From: Ensifer sp. LC163
Lineage (GTDB): Bacteria > Pseudomonadota > Alphaproteobacteria > Rhizobiales > Rhizobiaceae
Direction: 5' to 3'
Assembly: GCF_001695855.1 (NCBI RefSeq)
Contig: NZ_MBSS01000001.1
Span: 186,001-250,000 of the forward strand
Length of the DNA: 64,000 nucleotides
The notes under the pieces are model-generated. The model was not told the origin of the DNA, searched no databases, and was given only the letters and a program-made list of their open reading frames with translations. This document shows, piece after piece, positions 1 through 9,353 of the stretch. Within the stretch, counting starts at the first letter, position 1; each line of letters begins with the position of its first letter. Both the position numbers and the translations under genes were made by a program.

Positions 1-1073
1 CGGAGGTTCCGGCCGATGCCAAGCGCGGCGACATCTACTGGGTGCAGCAACGACAGGATGCTCCGGAAGGGTCGAGGGGATGGAACATCATCTATGTGAC
101 CGAGGGCGCGGATGGCGCACTCATCTATGTTTCGGGAGAGATCTACGTTCCGAACCAGGCCGGCAGCGGGCCTCGGCCACTTGTCCTGTGGAATCATGAA
201 ACCGCGGGGACGCAGGACAGTTGCGCACCGTCACGCCGCAATCTTGTCAGCGCTTATGGGCCGCGCATCCCTGCGCTCAAGGACCTCCTGGCTCGCGGCT
301 ATGTCGTCGTCGGGAGCGACTACCAGGGCCTCGGCACCCCAGGTGCCACAGCCTACCTCAATGGTTCGGCACAGGCGCACGCTTCCCTCGATGCCGCCCG
401 CGTTGCACTGAAATTTCCGGGCGCAAATGCCGACAAGCGCTTCACCACCTATGGCTGGTCGCAAGGCGGTCAGACGTCGCTGTGGGTTGCGCATATCCAG
501 GAGGATTACGCACCGGAGCTCGAGCTTCTCGGCGTCGGCGCAATCGCGCCTGCCTCCCGCCATTGGGACCTTACCGAATATGACCTGACGACGACGACAA
601 CGGGTGGATATTACATCTCTCGCATGGCCGGTCTGAATGTCGGCCACCCCGAACTGAAGCTGCGCGACGTGGTCTCCGTCGATGGCCTCGAAATGCTCGA
701 GAAAATGAGCGCTGGCTGTTGGGACATCGCCGCCGCGACCGGGGGCCATCCAACGACCCTGTTTGCCAACCAGGAAGGTCTCGCACCGGGCAAGCCCTGG
801 CGCGTCCGTCTCGAAGAAAACGACAAGTTTCTTCCGGTCAAGAACGTGCCATTCGTCTTCTTCCAGGGCGACAAGGATGACGCCGTACCGGAGAGCCTGA
901 CCCTCAAGGTCGCGCAGGATATTTGCGCGCAATCGACCGCGGTGGACTACCGCAAGAGCGCCGGCCTGGACCATGAAAACATCGTGCCAGTCGCAGCCGC
1001 AGCCCTGCCCGCGTGGTTTGGCGAACGATTTGAAGGAAAAAAGCCCGTCGATAGCTGTCCGGCGCTGAAGTAG
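1..1073 (+). CDS. Secretory lipase (LIP-type alpha/beta hydrolase), 5' end outside window
   Basis: The open frame runs in from the left edge (356 residues visible), so the start and any signal peptide lie outside. The first visible residues, read in frame from base 3, belong to the fold; the GTG at 42 is internal. The nucleophile elbow is GWSQGGQ, in the GxSxG pattern, with a late Asp (FQGDKDDAVP) and His (GLDHENIVP) completing a plausible triad. The overall pattern (LWNHETAGT, GSDYQGLGTPG, final helix and PxWxxxRF) matches the secretory lipase family typified by Candida LIP proteins and by actinobacterial and proteobacterial homologues. These hydrolyse triacylglycerols or other carboxylic esters outside the cell; the substrate here is unknown. 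Confidence 0.85.
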   Translation, partial: EVPADAKRGDIYWVQQRQDAPEGSRGWNIIYVTEGADGALIYVSGEIYVPNQAGSGPRPLVLWNHETAGTQDSCAPSRRNLVSAYGPRIPALKDLLARGYVVVGSDYQGLGTPGATAYLNGSAQAHASLDAARVALKFPGANADKRFTTYGWSQGGQTSLWVAHIQEDYAPELELLGVGAIAPASRHWDLTEYDLTTTTTGGYYISRMAGLNVGHPELKLRDVVSVDGLEMLEKMSAGCWDIAAATGGHPTTLFANQEGLAPGKPWRVRLEENDKFLPVKNVPFVFFQGDKDDAVPESLTLKVAQDICAQSTAVDYRKSAGLDHENIVPVAAAALPAWFGERFEGKKPVDSCPALK

Positions 1074-1483
1074 CACATTTGCTCGCCGGTACGTGCCCGG
1101 GAAAAGATGGGCGCGCGGGGCCGCCGAACGGGCAGCCGAAGGCCGCGTCGATCGCGCGCAGCAGCAATGCGTCGGGGCCGGTTACGCGAGCGACGTCTCG
1201 ATAACCATAACCTGGAGGTTTATCATCAGCCCACGGTGCGCCGCGCCATGGGCTGAGATAAAACACCTTCGCAAGGCGCATCGCACCAGACCGTTGATAC
1301 ACGCCCAGGCTTGGCCTGGCCGCTCACCCTGACCCTCTCCCCGCCTGCAGGGAGAAAATGGCCGGCAGGTCGGATGAAGGGCAGCAAAAACAAAGTACGC
1401 CATGCGTCCCGATGAACGCATGGCGCTCTGGTTCTTGCAGCGTCGCCCGGCCCTCGGTGCTTTCGCCCGAGGCGGGTCTCGGA
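1074..1483. other. Intergenic gap with one REP-type palindrome
   Basis: This 410-base gap lies between the 3' end of the lipase and the 3' end of ftsZ2, which are convergent. Apart from the palindromic repeat at 1322-1385 I see no gene with a credible ribosome site and no clear U-tract terminator. Confidence 0.5.
1322..1385. repeat. REP-type palindrome (CTCTCCCCGCCTGC family)
   Basis: The core CTCTCCCCGCCTGCAGGGAGA is an inverted repeat followed by GGCCGGCAGGTCGGATGA. The same two-part unit recurs at 2931-3076 and 24936-25120, so it is a dispersed family. Such short palindromes are common between genes in Rhizobiales and can form stems in RNA at the 3' ends of genes. Confidence 0.75.
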
Positions 1484-2524
1484 CTATTGCAGCGTGCGCG
1501 TCGGTGCCTGGCCGGGCTGGCCGGCGGTTGCCGCAGCGCCCGCCGGATCGGCCGCCCCACGCTGGCCGTCGAGGCCGGTTGCCACCACCGAGACGCGGAA
1601 GGTGCCGTCGAGCGTGCGGTCGAAGATCGAGCCGACGACGATGTCGGCCTCGTCGTAGACTTCCTCGCGGATGCGGGTCGCCGCTTCGTCGACTTCGAAC
1701 AGCGTCATGTCCATGCCGCCGGAAATCGAGATCAGCACGCCCTTGGCGCCGCGCATCGACACTTCGTCGAGCAGCGGGTTGGCGATCGCCGCTTCGGCCG
1801 CCATCAGCGCACGGCCTTCGCCGGTCGCCTCGCCGGTGCCCATCATCGCGCGGCCCATGCCCTTCATCACCGACTTCACGTCGGCGAAGTCGAGGTTGAT
1901 CAGGCCTTCCTTGACGATCAGGTCGGTGATGCAGCCGACGCCCGAATAGAGCACGCGGTCGGCGATCACGAAGGCATCGGCAAACGTGGTCTTGGCGTCG
2001 GCGATGCGGAAGAGGTTCTGGTTGGGGATGACGATGACGGTGTCGGCGGCCTCGCGCAGCCGCTCGACGCCCTCTTCGGCCATCTGCATGCGGCGCTTGC
2101 CTTCAAAGCTGAACGGCTTGGTGACGACGCCGACCGTCAGGATACCGGCCTTGCGGGCTGCTGCCGCAATCACCGGGGCCGCACCGGTGCCGGTGCCGCC
2201 GCCCATGCCGGCGGTGACGAAACACATATGCGTGCCGCCGAGGTGATCCATGATCTCGTCGATCGATTCTTCCGCGGCCGCCCGCCCGACTTCCGGCAGA
2301 GAACCGGCACCCAGCCCCTCGGTTACCTGCGCGCCGAGCTGGATCAGCCGCGATGCCTTCGACATCGCCAGCGCCTGGGCATCGGTGTTGGCCACGATGA
2401 AATCGACACCCTGAAGCCCTTCGGCGATCATGTTGTTGATGGCGTTGCCACCACCGCCGCCGACACCGATGACGGTGATCTTCGGGCGCATTTCGGTGAT
2501 CGTCGGCTTCTTGAAATCGTTCAT
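1484..2524 (-). CDS. ftsZ2: FtsZ2, short FtsZ paralogue lacking the C-terminal tail
   Basis: The protein is 346 residues. The start at 2524 is chosen because AGGAGA lies about eight bases upstream; an upstream in-frame start would add ten unconserved residues. It has a complete tubulin/FtsZ GTPase core: GVGGGGGNA near residue 20, the signature [12 protein letters not shown] near 105, and the T7 synergy loop [11 protein letters not shown], so GTP binding and polymerisation are plausible. After the core it ends in an Ala/Gly/Pro-rich stretch and lacks the conserved C-terminal peptide that binds FtsA and ZipA. This matches the second ftsZ known from Sinorhizobium meliloti, which is distinct from the long FtsZ1 of the dcw cluster. 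It stands alone, transcribed towards the lipase. Confidence 0.95.
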   Translation of the reverse strand: MNDFKKPTITEMRPKITVIGVGGGGGNAINNMIAEGLQGVDFIVANTDAQALAMSKASRLIQLGAQVTEGLGAGSLPEVGRAAAEESIDEIMDHLGGTHMCFVTAGMGGGTGTGAAPVIAAAARKAGILTVGVVTKPFSFEGKRRMQMAEEGVERLREAADTVIVIPNQNLFRIADAKTTFADAFVIADRVLYSGVGCITDLIVKEGLINLDFADVKSVMKGMGRAMMGTGEATGEGRALMAAEAAIANPLLDEVSMRGAKGVLISISGGMDMTLFEVDEAATRIREEVYDEADIVVGSIFDRTLDGTFRVSVVATGLDGQRGAADPAGAAATAGQPGQAPTRTLQ

Positions 2525-3147
2525 GGCTTTGTCTCCTAGGGCGAACGCCGCCAAAACAACGGATCGGGGCGAATCGGGCAGCTGTTATTTTAGGAATTGA
2601 AAAAAGCCACGGAGAAGGCAAGAGAAAAGGCTAGGGGCACTTTCCACACATGAATTGTGACCTGCCGTTCGGGCAGGATTTCACCCATTTGATCGGCTTG
2701 ATCTAAAAGGCGAAATAGAAAGTTGGATCAATGACTTGCTGTGAACGCACCGCGGTCTGGCCATTTCCCCTCACCTGACCCGCGGGGGCGCGCTTCTTGC
2801 TTCAATGGGCCGAAGCGGCGCGACGCATCTCTTCCCGCTCCATGTCAATTGGGCGAACTGGGCCATTTCGGAGCACCCATCGGGTGCAGACGCAAACTCC
2901 AAAATTGTGGCCAGGTTTGCCCCTCACCCCAGCCCTCTCCCCGCCTGCGGGGAGAGGGAGAATCGAGGTCGCGGCCCCCTACATACCGCGAACGAAGGTG
3001 CATCGGCTGGTGCCCCGAAGTCCCTTCTCCCCGCCTGCGGGGAGAAGGTGGCCGGCAGGCCGGATGAGGGGCAGGTCATAGTGGTTGCGGCAAGCAATCA
3101 CGGTGGCCTGCGGCGGCGGCCGCGCCACCTCACGGCAACACTGTGAT
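2525..3147. other. Intergenic region upstream of ftsZ2
   Basis: This 623-base region holds the ftsZ2 leader and promoter (A+T-rich around 2580-2740) and a composite REP repeat at 2931-3076. Short frames across the repeat have no ribosome site and are not accepted as genes. Confidence 0.5.
2931..3076. repeat. Composite REP: two palindromes about 70 bases apart
   Basis: Two units of the CTCTCCCCGCCTGCGGGGAG palindrome sit here. The first (2931-2965) is preceded by CCCCTCACCCCAGC. The second (about 3023-3076) is followed by GGCCGGCAGGCCGGATGAGG. The pairing is like the arrangement at 24936-25120, in the opposite order, which suggests a mobile or amplified mosaic unit. Confidence 0.7.
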
Positions 3148-3756
3148 CTAAGCCTCGAAGCTCGGCCGCGCCCGCACCCGCTCCAGCCAGCGCTGCACAT
3201 GGGCGAGATCCCCCGGCACCTCCATGCCGAAGACATCGCCGAGCCAGGCGCAGACGCCGGCGGTGATATCGGCGATCGAGAACGCCTCGCCGGCAAGAAA
3301 CGGCCGGCCGTCGGCAAGCTCCCGGTCGAGCCAGGCCCATTTCCTCGGCACTGCCTGCCGCTCGGTCGCGGCAAAGGCCGGAAACTGGGTGAGCCTCTCC
3401 TTGAAGAGGGCATCGGAATGCAGCGCGACATTGCCGATCGTGCCGAAGATCACCAGCTCTGCGCGCCGGTTCCACATCTCCACCTTGGCGCGGCTGACGG
3501 CGTCACTGCCGAAAAGCTGCGGCTCGCGCTGAGTCTCCTCGAGATAGCGGCAGATGGCGACGCTCTCGGTGATGATTGAACCGTCACCCAGCTCCAGCAC
3601 CGGGATCTGCCCAAGCGAGTTGAGCGCCAGGAACGCCGGCGCCCTGTGCTCCGCCTTGGCGAAATCGACGTCGACCATCGGCAGCTCGATGCCCTTCTCC
3701 GCCATGAATATGCGCACCCGGTACGAATTCGGTCCCATGCCCTGATAGAGTTTCAT
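3148..3756 (-). CDS. Glutathione S-transferase family protein
   Basis: This 202-residue protein has an N-terminal thioredoxin-like domain (about 1-80) with the cis-Pro segment GQIPVLELGDGSIITESVAI, whose ES pair binds the gamma-glutamyl moiety of glutathione. An all-helical C-terminal domain follows, with the N-capping motif FSIADITAG. The likely role is cytosolic conjugation or reduction of electrophiles; the substrate cannot be told from sequence. The start has a strong GGGAGGAAG ribosome site. It is one of four different GST-fold genes in the window (12459, 19991, 37553), none adjacent to another. Confidence 0.9.
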   Translation of the reverse strand: MKLYQGMGPNSYRVRIFMAEKGIELPMVDVDFAKAEHRAPAFLALNSLGQIPVLELGDGSIITESVAICRYLEETQREPQLFGSDAVSRAKVEMWNRRAELVIFGTIGNVALHSDALFKERLTQFPAFAATERQAVPRKWAWLDRELADGRPFLAGEAFSIADITAGVCAWLGDVFGMEVPGDLAHVQRWLERVRARPSFEA

Positions 3757-4087
3757 CGCTTCCTCCCATCGCCTGGCGCGGCACCATCGCCGCCCGCCCT
3801 TGATGCAGGCACTATGCCATACCAGTTGTTTTTGACAACCAGTTTTATTTAACTTTTTGGTTTATTTCCGGGTAACAAGAATTGTTCAGTTTGGCGACGG
3901 CATGCTCGGATGCGAAGACCCGGCTACGCAGCTGAGCCGCCCCCGCCTATATCAGGTTTAACAGGAGTTGTGCCGGTAGGTCTGAAACGCCATTTCTCTC
4001 GGCGCCAAGGATCAAGATGACCGTCGCGCTGCACGATGGCTCGAGCGCTAACATCAATTGGCGTAACTATCGTAGATCATGCGCTGG
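3757..4087. other. Gap between GST promoter and HEPN-like gene
   Basis: The GST promoter region (3790-3890) is A+T-rich. The rest contains no gene, repeat or terminator that I can support. Confidence 0.4.
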
Positions 4088-5266
4088 CTACCCGCCGTGT
4101 TCGACCATGGACCAATCGGGCAAGCGTCGGAGCATGATGGTGTCTCGCAATGACTTTTGAACTTGCCCTGCCACGCCAATCAGCTTGTCGAAAGCCTTCG
4201 TTGAGATTGTCCCACTGTGAACTGCGTTAGACGTAGCATCGTAGGCCGTTTTGAACGTCTCGCGTATGCCCTCGCGCTCCTCCTGAGTTTTTCCAAGATA
4301 CGATGCAGCTCGGGTTGAAACCTTGTATCGGATTCCCCTTTCGTCACTTTTCATGAAGAATGCTTCCAAAGCGACACGGAGGTGGATGGCCCTCTCAATA
4401 GGGGAGCTCTGGGCGCCAAAAGCATTGAGGTGCCGCATGGCGATCCTCAGAGCGGCCTGCGTCCCCTGTTCACTCGCGACGAACGCCTTGATGAGCTTGT
4501 CAGCCGCCACAACGTCGTCGTGGCTAACTACAACCGTACGTACTGGTTCAGCAATCGGCATTCGCCGCCAGTATCGCCACTGGGCATTGCATGGCACGGC
4601 ATCATCGGCCACGCATGTGAGCGACATGCCGAATATACCTTCATCCGCCGGCATCACGAGAGACAAACACAGTATGGTATCCTCGATCGCTTGGGCAGAC
4701 TGGTCGAGCTCGACCAGATCTTCGGAAACAGCATCACGCGCCGTATGGCGGATTGGATGCGTGTGTGACGTATACATCGCTGTCGGGTTATCGGGCAGTG
4801 GCAAGCCTGAGCTTTTGGTAAGCTCATATGCAAGCTGGCCGTTGGGAACGCCGCCTGCCAATCTGAAGGTCACGCCGTTGGAGAACTCAAACGGTTCTCC
4901 CGTATACTCCACTTCCGCTAACGGCCGCACGTGGTGAACCAGTACGGTTTTTGTCTCGACGTAATTGCGCAAAGCCTCCACCGCAAACTCTGCGCCATAC
5001 GGCGACGGCCGCCTGGAAATTTCAATGAGCCAGCCCGCCAGAAGGAGAGGAGATGTCATGTGTGCATTGGAGGCGATCCACTGCATCTGCCCTGCGCCGA
5101 ACAGCTCGAGTTGTTGCATGTCCTCGATAGCCGCGATCAGGGTGCGAACGCTCTCGGGGCCTTGATCCCGTGCCTCTTCGTACGGCATCAACATCTGAAC
5201 GGCGAGAGGCTCGTAGTCTCGCGTGGCTTCCGCGACGAGCGACGGCAACAGCTCCCAATCGGTCAT
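4088..5266 (-). CDS. Hypothetical protein with C-terminal HEPN/Apea-like domain
   Basis: The protein is 392 residues, with a good ribosome site (CGGAGAAGAC) before the ATG. Residues 1 to about 250 are unrecognised. The last 130 residues look like an Apea-type HEPN domain: a helix starting SSPIERAIHLRVALEAFFM, then KVSTRAASYLG, then YDATSNAVHSG. That last segment is where these domains normally carry the RSxxVH form of the Rx4-6H RNase motif. Here the Arg position is Thr or Asn, so RNase activity is doubtful. Base composition is less G+C-rich than the neighbours and it stands alone, which suggests an acquired gene. HEPN proteins are often RNases or scaffolds in defence and stress systems, but no partner gene is present. 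Confidence 0.6.
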   Translation of the reverse strand: MTDWELLPSLVAEATRDYEPLAVQMLMPYEEARDQGPESVRTLIAAIEDMQQLELFGAGQMQWIASNAHMTSPLLLAGWLIEISRRPSPYGAEFAVEALRNYVETKTVLVHHVRPLAEVEYTGEPFEFSNGVTFRLAGGVPNGQLAYELTKSSGLPLPDNPTAMYTSHTHPIRHTARDAVSEDLVELDQSAQAIEDTILCLSLVMPADEGIFGMSLTCVADDAVPCNAQWRYWRRMPIAEPVRTVVVSHDDVVAADKLIKAFVASEQGTQAALRIAMRHLNAFGAQSSPIERAIHLRVALEAFFMKSDERGIRYKVSTRAASYLGKTQEEREGIRETFKTAYDATSNAVHSGTISTKAFDKLIGVAGQVQKSLRDTIMLRRLPDWSMVEHGG

Positions 5267-5401
5267 GTCTTCTCCGTAGAGGTTAGCAGCGAGAATTGCA
5301 GGTCCCCCGCCGACTTCACTCCGGCCGGAAGGTCGGTGATCGAGCAGGCACTGTCAATGACAGGTTCTCGGCGCCTCGCACCTTCGCGCGGCTAGCCTTG
5401 C

Positions 5402-6427
5402 TCAAAGTCGCCAGCCGCTGGCGATCTTAAAGTCCGCTTTCTGCCCGACGGGTATCGCCGTATCGCCATAGGCCTTCAGCGGCTGCCCGTCCGGCAGCGC
5501 CAGCGTCAGGGCGAACCGTTCGCCCTCGTAGACACAGGCCTTGACCTCGAGCGCGATGCCGTCGGCATCCTGCCGCACATGCTCGGGCCGCACTAGCACA
5601 TCGCGGCGAGGGCCATCATCGGCAGAGCCGATCGCCTCGCAAAGCATCGGCCAGGCGAGCGCCCGCGGCGCATGGTCGGCCACGGGCAGCCTGAGGATCG
5701 AGCCGCGGCCGATCAGCCCGCCGACGACGGCGCCTTCCGGCCGGGCATAGATTTCCGCCGGCGGCGCCAGCTGCACCAGGCGCCCTTCCGACATCACAGC
5801 GACATCGGTCGCCAGCGCCATCGCTTCCGACTGGTCGTGCGTCACATAGACCATCGTCGCGCCGGAGCGTTCGTGGAAGATGCGGAAGGTCTCCTCCATC
5901 GACTTGCGCAGATGCTGGTCGAGATTGGCGAGCGGCTCGTCGAGCAGCACCACATCGGGCGACGTCACCAGGCAGCGCGCCAGCGCCACCCGCTGCCGCT
6001 GCCCGCCGGAAAGGGCTGCCGGCCGGCGCTCGGCATAGTCGGTGAGTTTTACCAGCGCCAGCGCCTCGCCGACTCTGCTGCGCCAGCTCTCGCCGGAAAT
6101 GCCGCGCACCTTCAGGGGATAGCCGACATTCCCCGCCACCGTCATGTGCGGCCAGAGCGCGTAGGACTGGAACACCATCGCCATGTTGCGTTTTTCCGGC
6201 GGCAACGCCCGCGAGGCATCGGAAAGCCGGCGTTCGCCATAGTCGATCGTGCCGTCGGTCGGCTGCTCGAAGCCGGCGATCATGCGCAGCACCGTGGTCT
6301 TGCCGCAGCCGGATGGGCCGAGCAGCGCCAGAAACCCTCCTTCGCGCACCGTCAGCGACACGTCGGATACGGCAGGCCGGCCGCCGCCGAAGTCCTTGGT
6401 CAAGTGGTTGAGGATCAGTTGCGCCAC
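5402..6427 (-). CDS. ABC transporter ATPase, Fe(III)/polyamine-type
   Basis: The protein is 341 residues from a GTG at 6427, overlapping the end of the permease gene by 13 bases, so translation is probably coupled. It has Walker A GPSGCGKTT, Q-loop, signature LSGGQRQRVALARCL, Walker B VVLLDEPLANLD and switch THDQSEAMAL. A C-terminal TOBE-like segment (VLVRPEHVRQDADG) is typical of the CUT1/POPT/FeT importers. It energises the permease encoded just upstream. It is the last gene of the operon 9176-5402. Confidence 0.92.
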   Translation of the reverse strand: MAQLILNHLTKDFGGGRPAVSDVSLTVREGGFLALLGPSGCGKTTVLRMIAGFEQPTDGTIDYGERRLSDASRALPPEKRNMAMVFQSYALWPHMTVAGNVGYPLKVRGISGESWRSRVGEALALVKLTDYAERRPAALSGGQRQRVALARCLVTSPDVVLLDEPLANLDQHLRKSMEETFRIFHERSGATMVYVTHDQSEAMALATDVAVMSEGRLVQLAPPAEIYARPEGAVVGGLIGRGSILRLPVADHAPRALAWPMLCEAIGSADDGPRRDVLVRPEHVRQDADGIALEVKACVYEGERFALTLALPDGQPLKAYGDTAIPVGQKADFKIASGWRL

Positions 6428-8187
6428 GGCAGCACGCCTTCCGGAAGATAGTTTGCAAGGGCCTCGAGCGCTGCCATCAGCATTATCACCATGAGGACGA
6501 CCAGCACCGACAGCGCCGAGGCCAGATCGGACGAACCGCTGTCGTCGAGATTGAAGATCGCCACGCCCAGCGTCTGCGTGCCCGCCGACCATAGAAGGGC
6601 GGAAACCGTCAGCTCGTTGGCGGCGATCAGGAACACGAGGATGATCGACGCGCCCGCCGCGGGCGCCACCAGCGGCAGGATCACGTCGCGCATGCGCCTG
6701 ATGAAACCGGCGCCCGACAGCCGCGCCGCCTCCTCCAGCGACGGGTCGATCTGCAGGAAGGCGCCCATGACCGGCTTCAGGCTGACCGCGAGGAATGAGG
6801 AGAAATAGGCGATCAGGATGATCCAGATGGTGCCGTAAAGCGAAACGTTGAGAACAGGCAGCGGTGCCGCGAAGGTGAGGATGAAGGCGACCGCGAGCAC
6901 GATGCCGGGCAGCGCATAGGGAATCTCGATCAGGATGCAGAGCGTGCCTGAAAGCGCACCCTTGCGCCGGTTCATGAGATAGGCAGCCGGCACCGCGACG
7001 ACGAGCAGCCCGAGCGCCGCCGTGCTCGCCAGGAACAGCGAATTGGTGAAGGCACTCAGCGTCATCGTCTGGCGAAAGAGGATCTCCTCATAGGCGCGCA
7101 GCGACACCGTCTGCCAGTTGAGCGGCACGCCGTAGGCCGGCACCAGCGAACTGGCGATCAGCGCCGCCAGCGGCGCCACCAGCACCAGAAACAGGATCGC
7201 CGCCAGCGCCAATTCGACAAGCACACGAAAACGCCCGAGCGAAAAGGCGGCATTGGCGCCGGAAAGGCCGATGATGCGGTAGTCCTTGCCCGAAAGCGCC
7301 CGCTGCTGCAGGATCAGTCCGGCAGCCGCGATCGCCGCAATCAGGCTGGAGATCAACGCGATCTCGCCGAAGGTGCCCGAGCCGAAGCTTGCAAGCCGCG
7401 TATAGATCAGCGTCGGCAGCACCGAAATCCCGGCGGGAATGCCGAGGATCGCCGGAATGCCGAAATTGCCGACACCGGAGACGAAAGCGATCGCCGCACC
7501 GGCGATCAACCCGGGGGCTGAAAGCGGCGCGACGATATCGAGAAAGACGCGAAACGGCAAAGCGCCGGAAAGCCTTGCCGCCTCCACCCCATCGCGCGGC
7601 GAGGCTGAAAGCCCCGCCTTCAGCGCCAGGAACACCAGCGGCGCATGCTGCACGCCGAGAAGCAGGGCAATGCCTGATAGCGAATAGAGCGGCTGCGGGC
7701 TGCCGAGCGGCGGCGCAAGCCCGAGCGTCTTCAAAAGCGGGCTCGCCGGCCCGGTCATCTCCACCCAGGCAAGTGCGGTCACCTGCGGCGGGATCATCAT
7801 CGGCAGCATGAAGGCGAAGCTTAAGGTCAGCTTGCCCCTGATATCGGTGAGCGCCACGGCAAAGGCGAAAAGCGCGCCGATGACGAGCGAGATCAGCATG
7901 CCGCCGGTTGCCGTCACCAGCGTATTGCGGATCGCCGCGTAAGTCGCGGGCTCGGTGAGCACGCCGATGGAATTGCCACTGACCAGCCCGGCAAAGCCGG
8001 CTTTCACCAAGCTGATGAGCGGCAGCACGCAGAGAAGGAAAAGGCAGGCGAGCACGAAGGGCACGAGCCAGCGCGGCTCGCCGGCGGGCGAAGCGCCCGA
8101 TTTCGCCCGCCCCGGACGCGGCACCCCTGCAATGGCAAAGCGCAGCCAGCGGTGCCGGCTGCGCATGGTTTCACCCTGGTCGGACAT
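6415..8187 (-). CDS. ABC transporter permease, fused double-domain (FbpB-like)
   Basis: This 590-residue protein has two homologous halves, each with about six membrane helices and an EAA-type loop (for example EAARLSGALPFRVFLDIVAPL in the first half and EAARLSGAGFIRRM in the second). It is therefore a complete translocation pore in one chain, as in FbpB/AfuB/SfuB ferric transporters and some thiamine, putrescine and phosphonate importers. It starts 8 bases after the binding-protein stop; an alternative start is the ATG seven codons later (MRSRHRW). Confidence 0.92.
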   Translation of the reverse strand: MSDQGETMRSRHRWLRFAIAGVPRPGRAKSGASPAGEPRWLVPFVLACLFLLCVLPLISLVKAGFAGLVSGNSIGVLTEPATYAAIRNTLVTATGGMLISLVIGALFAFAVALTDIRGKLTLSFAFMLPMMIPPQVTALAWVEMTGPASPLLKTLGLAPPLGSPQPLYSLSGIALLLGVQHAPLVFLALKAGLSASPRDGVEAARLSGALPFRVFLDIVAPLSAPGLIAGAAIAFVSGVGNFGIPAILGIPAGISVLPTLIYTRLASFGSGTFGEIALISSLIAAIAAAGLILQQRALSGKDYRIIGLSGANAAFSLGRFRVLVELALAAILFLVLVAPLAALIASSLVPAYGVPLNWQTVSLRAYEEILFRQTMTLSAFTNSLFLASTAALGLLVVAVPAAYLMNRRKGALSGTLCILIEIPYALPGIVLAVAFILTFAAPLPVLNVSLYGTIWIILIAYFSSFLAVSLKPVMGAFLQIDPSLEEAARLSGAGFIRRMRDVILPLVAPAAGASIILVFLIAANELTVSALLWSAGTQTLGVAIFNLDDSGSSDLASALSVLVVLMVIMLMAALEALANYLPEGVLPWRN

Positions 8188-8195
8188 TCAGGCGA

Positions 8196-9176
8196 TCAGT
8201 TCGTGCCGAAGATGCCGGAGAAGGTCTTGAGGTCGGCGTCGGAATTCTTCACCGCTACCGCAGCATTGATCGGCAGCACCTTGATCGTCTCGCGCGCCGG
8301 GTAGCCCTCGGGCAGCGCCACGCCGTTGCGTGCCGGGATATAGCCCATCTTCACCGCGGTCTCCTGTCCCTCCTCAGAGATCAGGAAGTCGACGAATTTC
8401 TTGGCCGCGTCCGCGTTCTTGGCGGTCTTCAGGATGCCGACCGGCTCGGTGACGGCGGAAACGCCTTCCGCCGGGAAGACGAACTCGACCGGCGCGCCCT
8501 TGACCTTCTCGCGGATCGCCATGAAGTCGACGATCATGCCGTAGGCCTTCTCGCCGGTGGCGACGGCCTTGAGCACGCCGCCGTTGCCGCCGGCAGCCGT
8601 CGCGCCGTTTTCGGCCAGCGCCTTGTAATAGTCCCAGCCGAGGCCGTCGATGCCGGCAAGGGTCTGCGCGTGGATGAGGGCAGCACCCGAGGTCAGCGGG
8701 CTCGGCATCGTCACCAGGCCCTTGGCGTCGGCCTTAGCGAGATCCTGCCAGCCCTCGGGCTTCGTCGAAGCCGAGGTGTTGTAGATGATGCCGGTGGTGA
8801 TCATCTTGGTGGAGTAATAGGCACCGTCGGCATCATAGAGTGAGGCGTCATAATTGGCCGCCTCCGGCGACTTGTAGGCGAGCAGCTGGCCGGCTTCCTT
8901 CAGGCGCTGCATCGTCACCGTGTCGGCGATCAGAAGCACGTCGGCAACCGGGTTGCCGGCCTCGATCTCGGCCATCAGCTTGGCCATCAGCTTCGTCGTG
9001 CCTTCGCGCACCCACTCCACTTCGACACCGGGATTGGCCGCCTTGAAAGCGTCGACCGTCGCCTGCGCATCCTCGTTCGGCTGGCTGGTGTAAAGCACCA
9101 GGTTTTCGGCAAAGGCGGCGGTGGAAAGCAGTGAGGCGACAAGTGCACCGGCAACGACGGAAACAAACGATTTCAT
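8196..9176 (-). CDS. Periplasmic binding protein of ABC importer, Fe(III)/AfuA-like
   Basis: The protein is 326 residues. The ATG at 9176 is preferred because GAGG lies eight bases before it; the ATG two codons earlier is too close. A Sec signal peptide ends ...STAAFA/ENLVLYTSQ. The mature protein has the family-1 iron-binding fold (LYTSQPNEDAQATVDAFKAANPGVEVEWVREGTTKLMAKL). The tandem Tyr pair that binds ferric iron in FbpA is not obvious; a DGAYYSTK segment is present. Iron is a reasonable but unproved substrate; phosphonate or polyamine cannot be excluded. It is the first gene of the three-gene operon and divergent from 9354. Confidence 0.88.
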   Translation of the reverse strand: MKSFVSVVAGALVASLLSTAAFAENLVLYTSQPNEDAQATVDAFKAANPGVEVEWVREGTTKLMAKLMAEIEAGNPVADVLLIADTVTMQRLKEAGQLLAYKSPEAANYDASLYDADGAYYSTKMITTGIIYNTSASTKPEGWQDLAKADAKGLVTMPSPLTSGAALIHAQTLAGIDGLGWDYYKALAENGATAAGGNGGVLKAVATGEKAYGMIVDFMAIREKVKGAPVEFVFPAEGVSAVTEPVGILKTAKNADAAKKFVDFLISEEGQETAVKMGYIPARNGVALPEGYPARETIKVLPINAAVAVKNSDADLKTFSGIFGTN

Positions 9177-9293
9177 CGGCATATCCTCGGTTCAAGATGG
9201 CGCCGAGGCTTAGTGCGGATGTTTTACAGGGGTGTGACAGGTGGACAGGACCGCCTGGAGCCACGCCCCTCATTTAAAAAAAATCGACCCCCA

Positions 9294-9320
9294 TGTCACA
9301 GCGGCCGATCCTGTCTCGTC
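9294..9320 (+). promoter_or_regulatory. ECF41-type promoter (TGTCACA, 16 bp, CGTC)
   Basis: TGTCACA at 9294-9300 and CGTC at 9317-9320 are separated by exactly 16 bases. This is the promoter pattern reported for ECF41 sigma factors, and the transcript it would start encodes the decarboxylase-like protein and then the ECF41-type sigma factor itself. Autoregulation is therefore the simple reading. Confidence 0.7.
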
Positions 9321-9353
9321 ATGTTGTCGGAACCAACGAAAGGAAACGGAACC

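Noticed and set aside
42-44. GTG at 42 as start of the lipase
   Set aside because: The frame is open upstream to the edge and the residues before it fit the family, so the gene begins outside the window.
1358-2539. 393-codon open frame antisense to ftsZ2
   Set aside because: Lies wholly over ftsZ2, which has a full FtsZ signature; the frame is open because of high G+C bias and its product is Arg/His-rich without a domain.
9235-9241. Second TGTCACA (minus strand) in front of the binding-protein gene
   Set aside because: Reading leftwards, the four bases after a 16-base spacer are GCAC, not CGTC, so I do not call an ECF41 promoter for the ABC operon.
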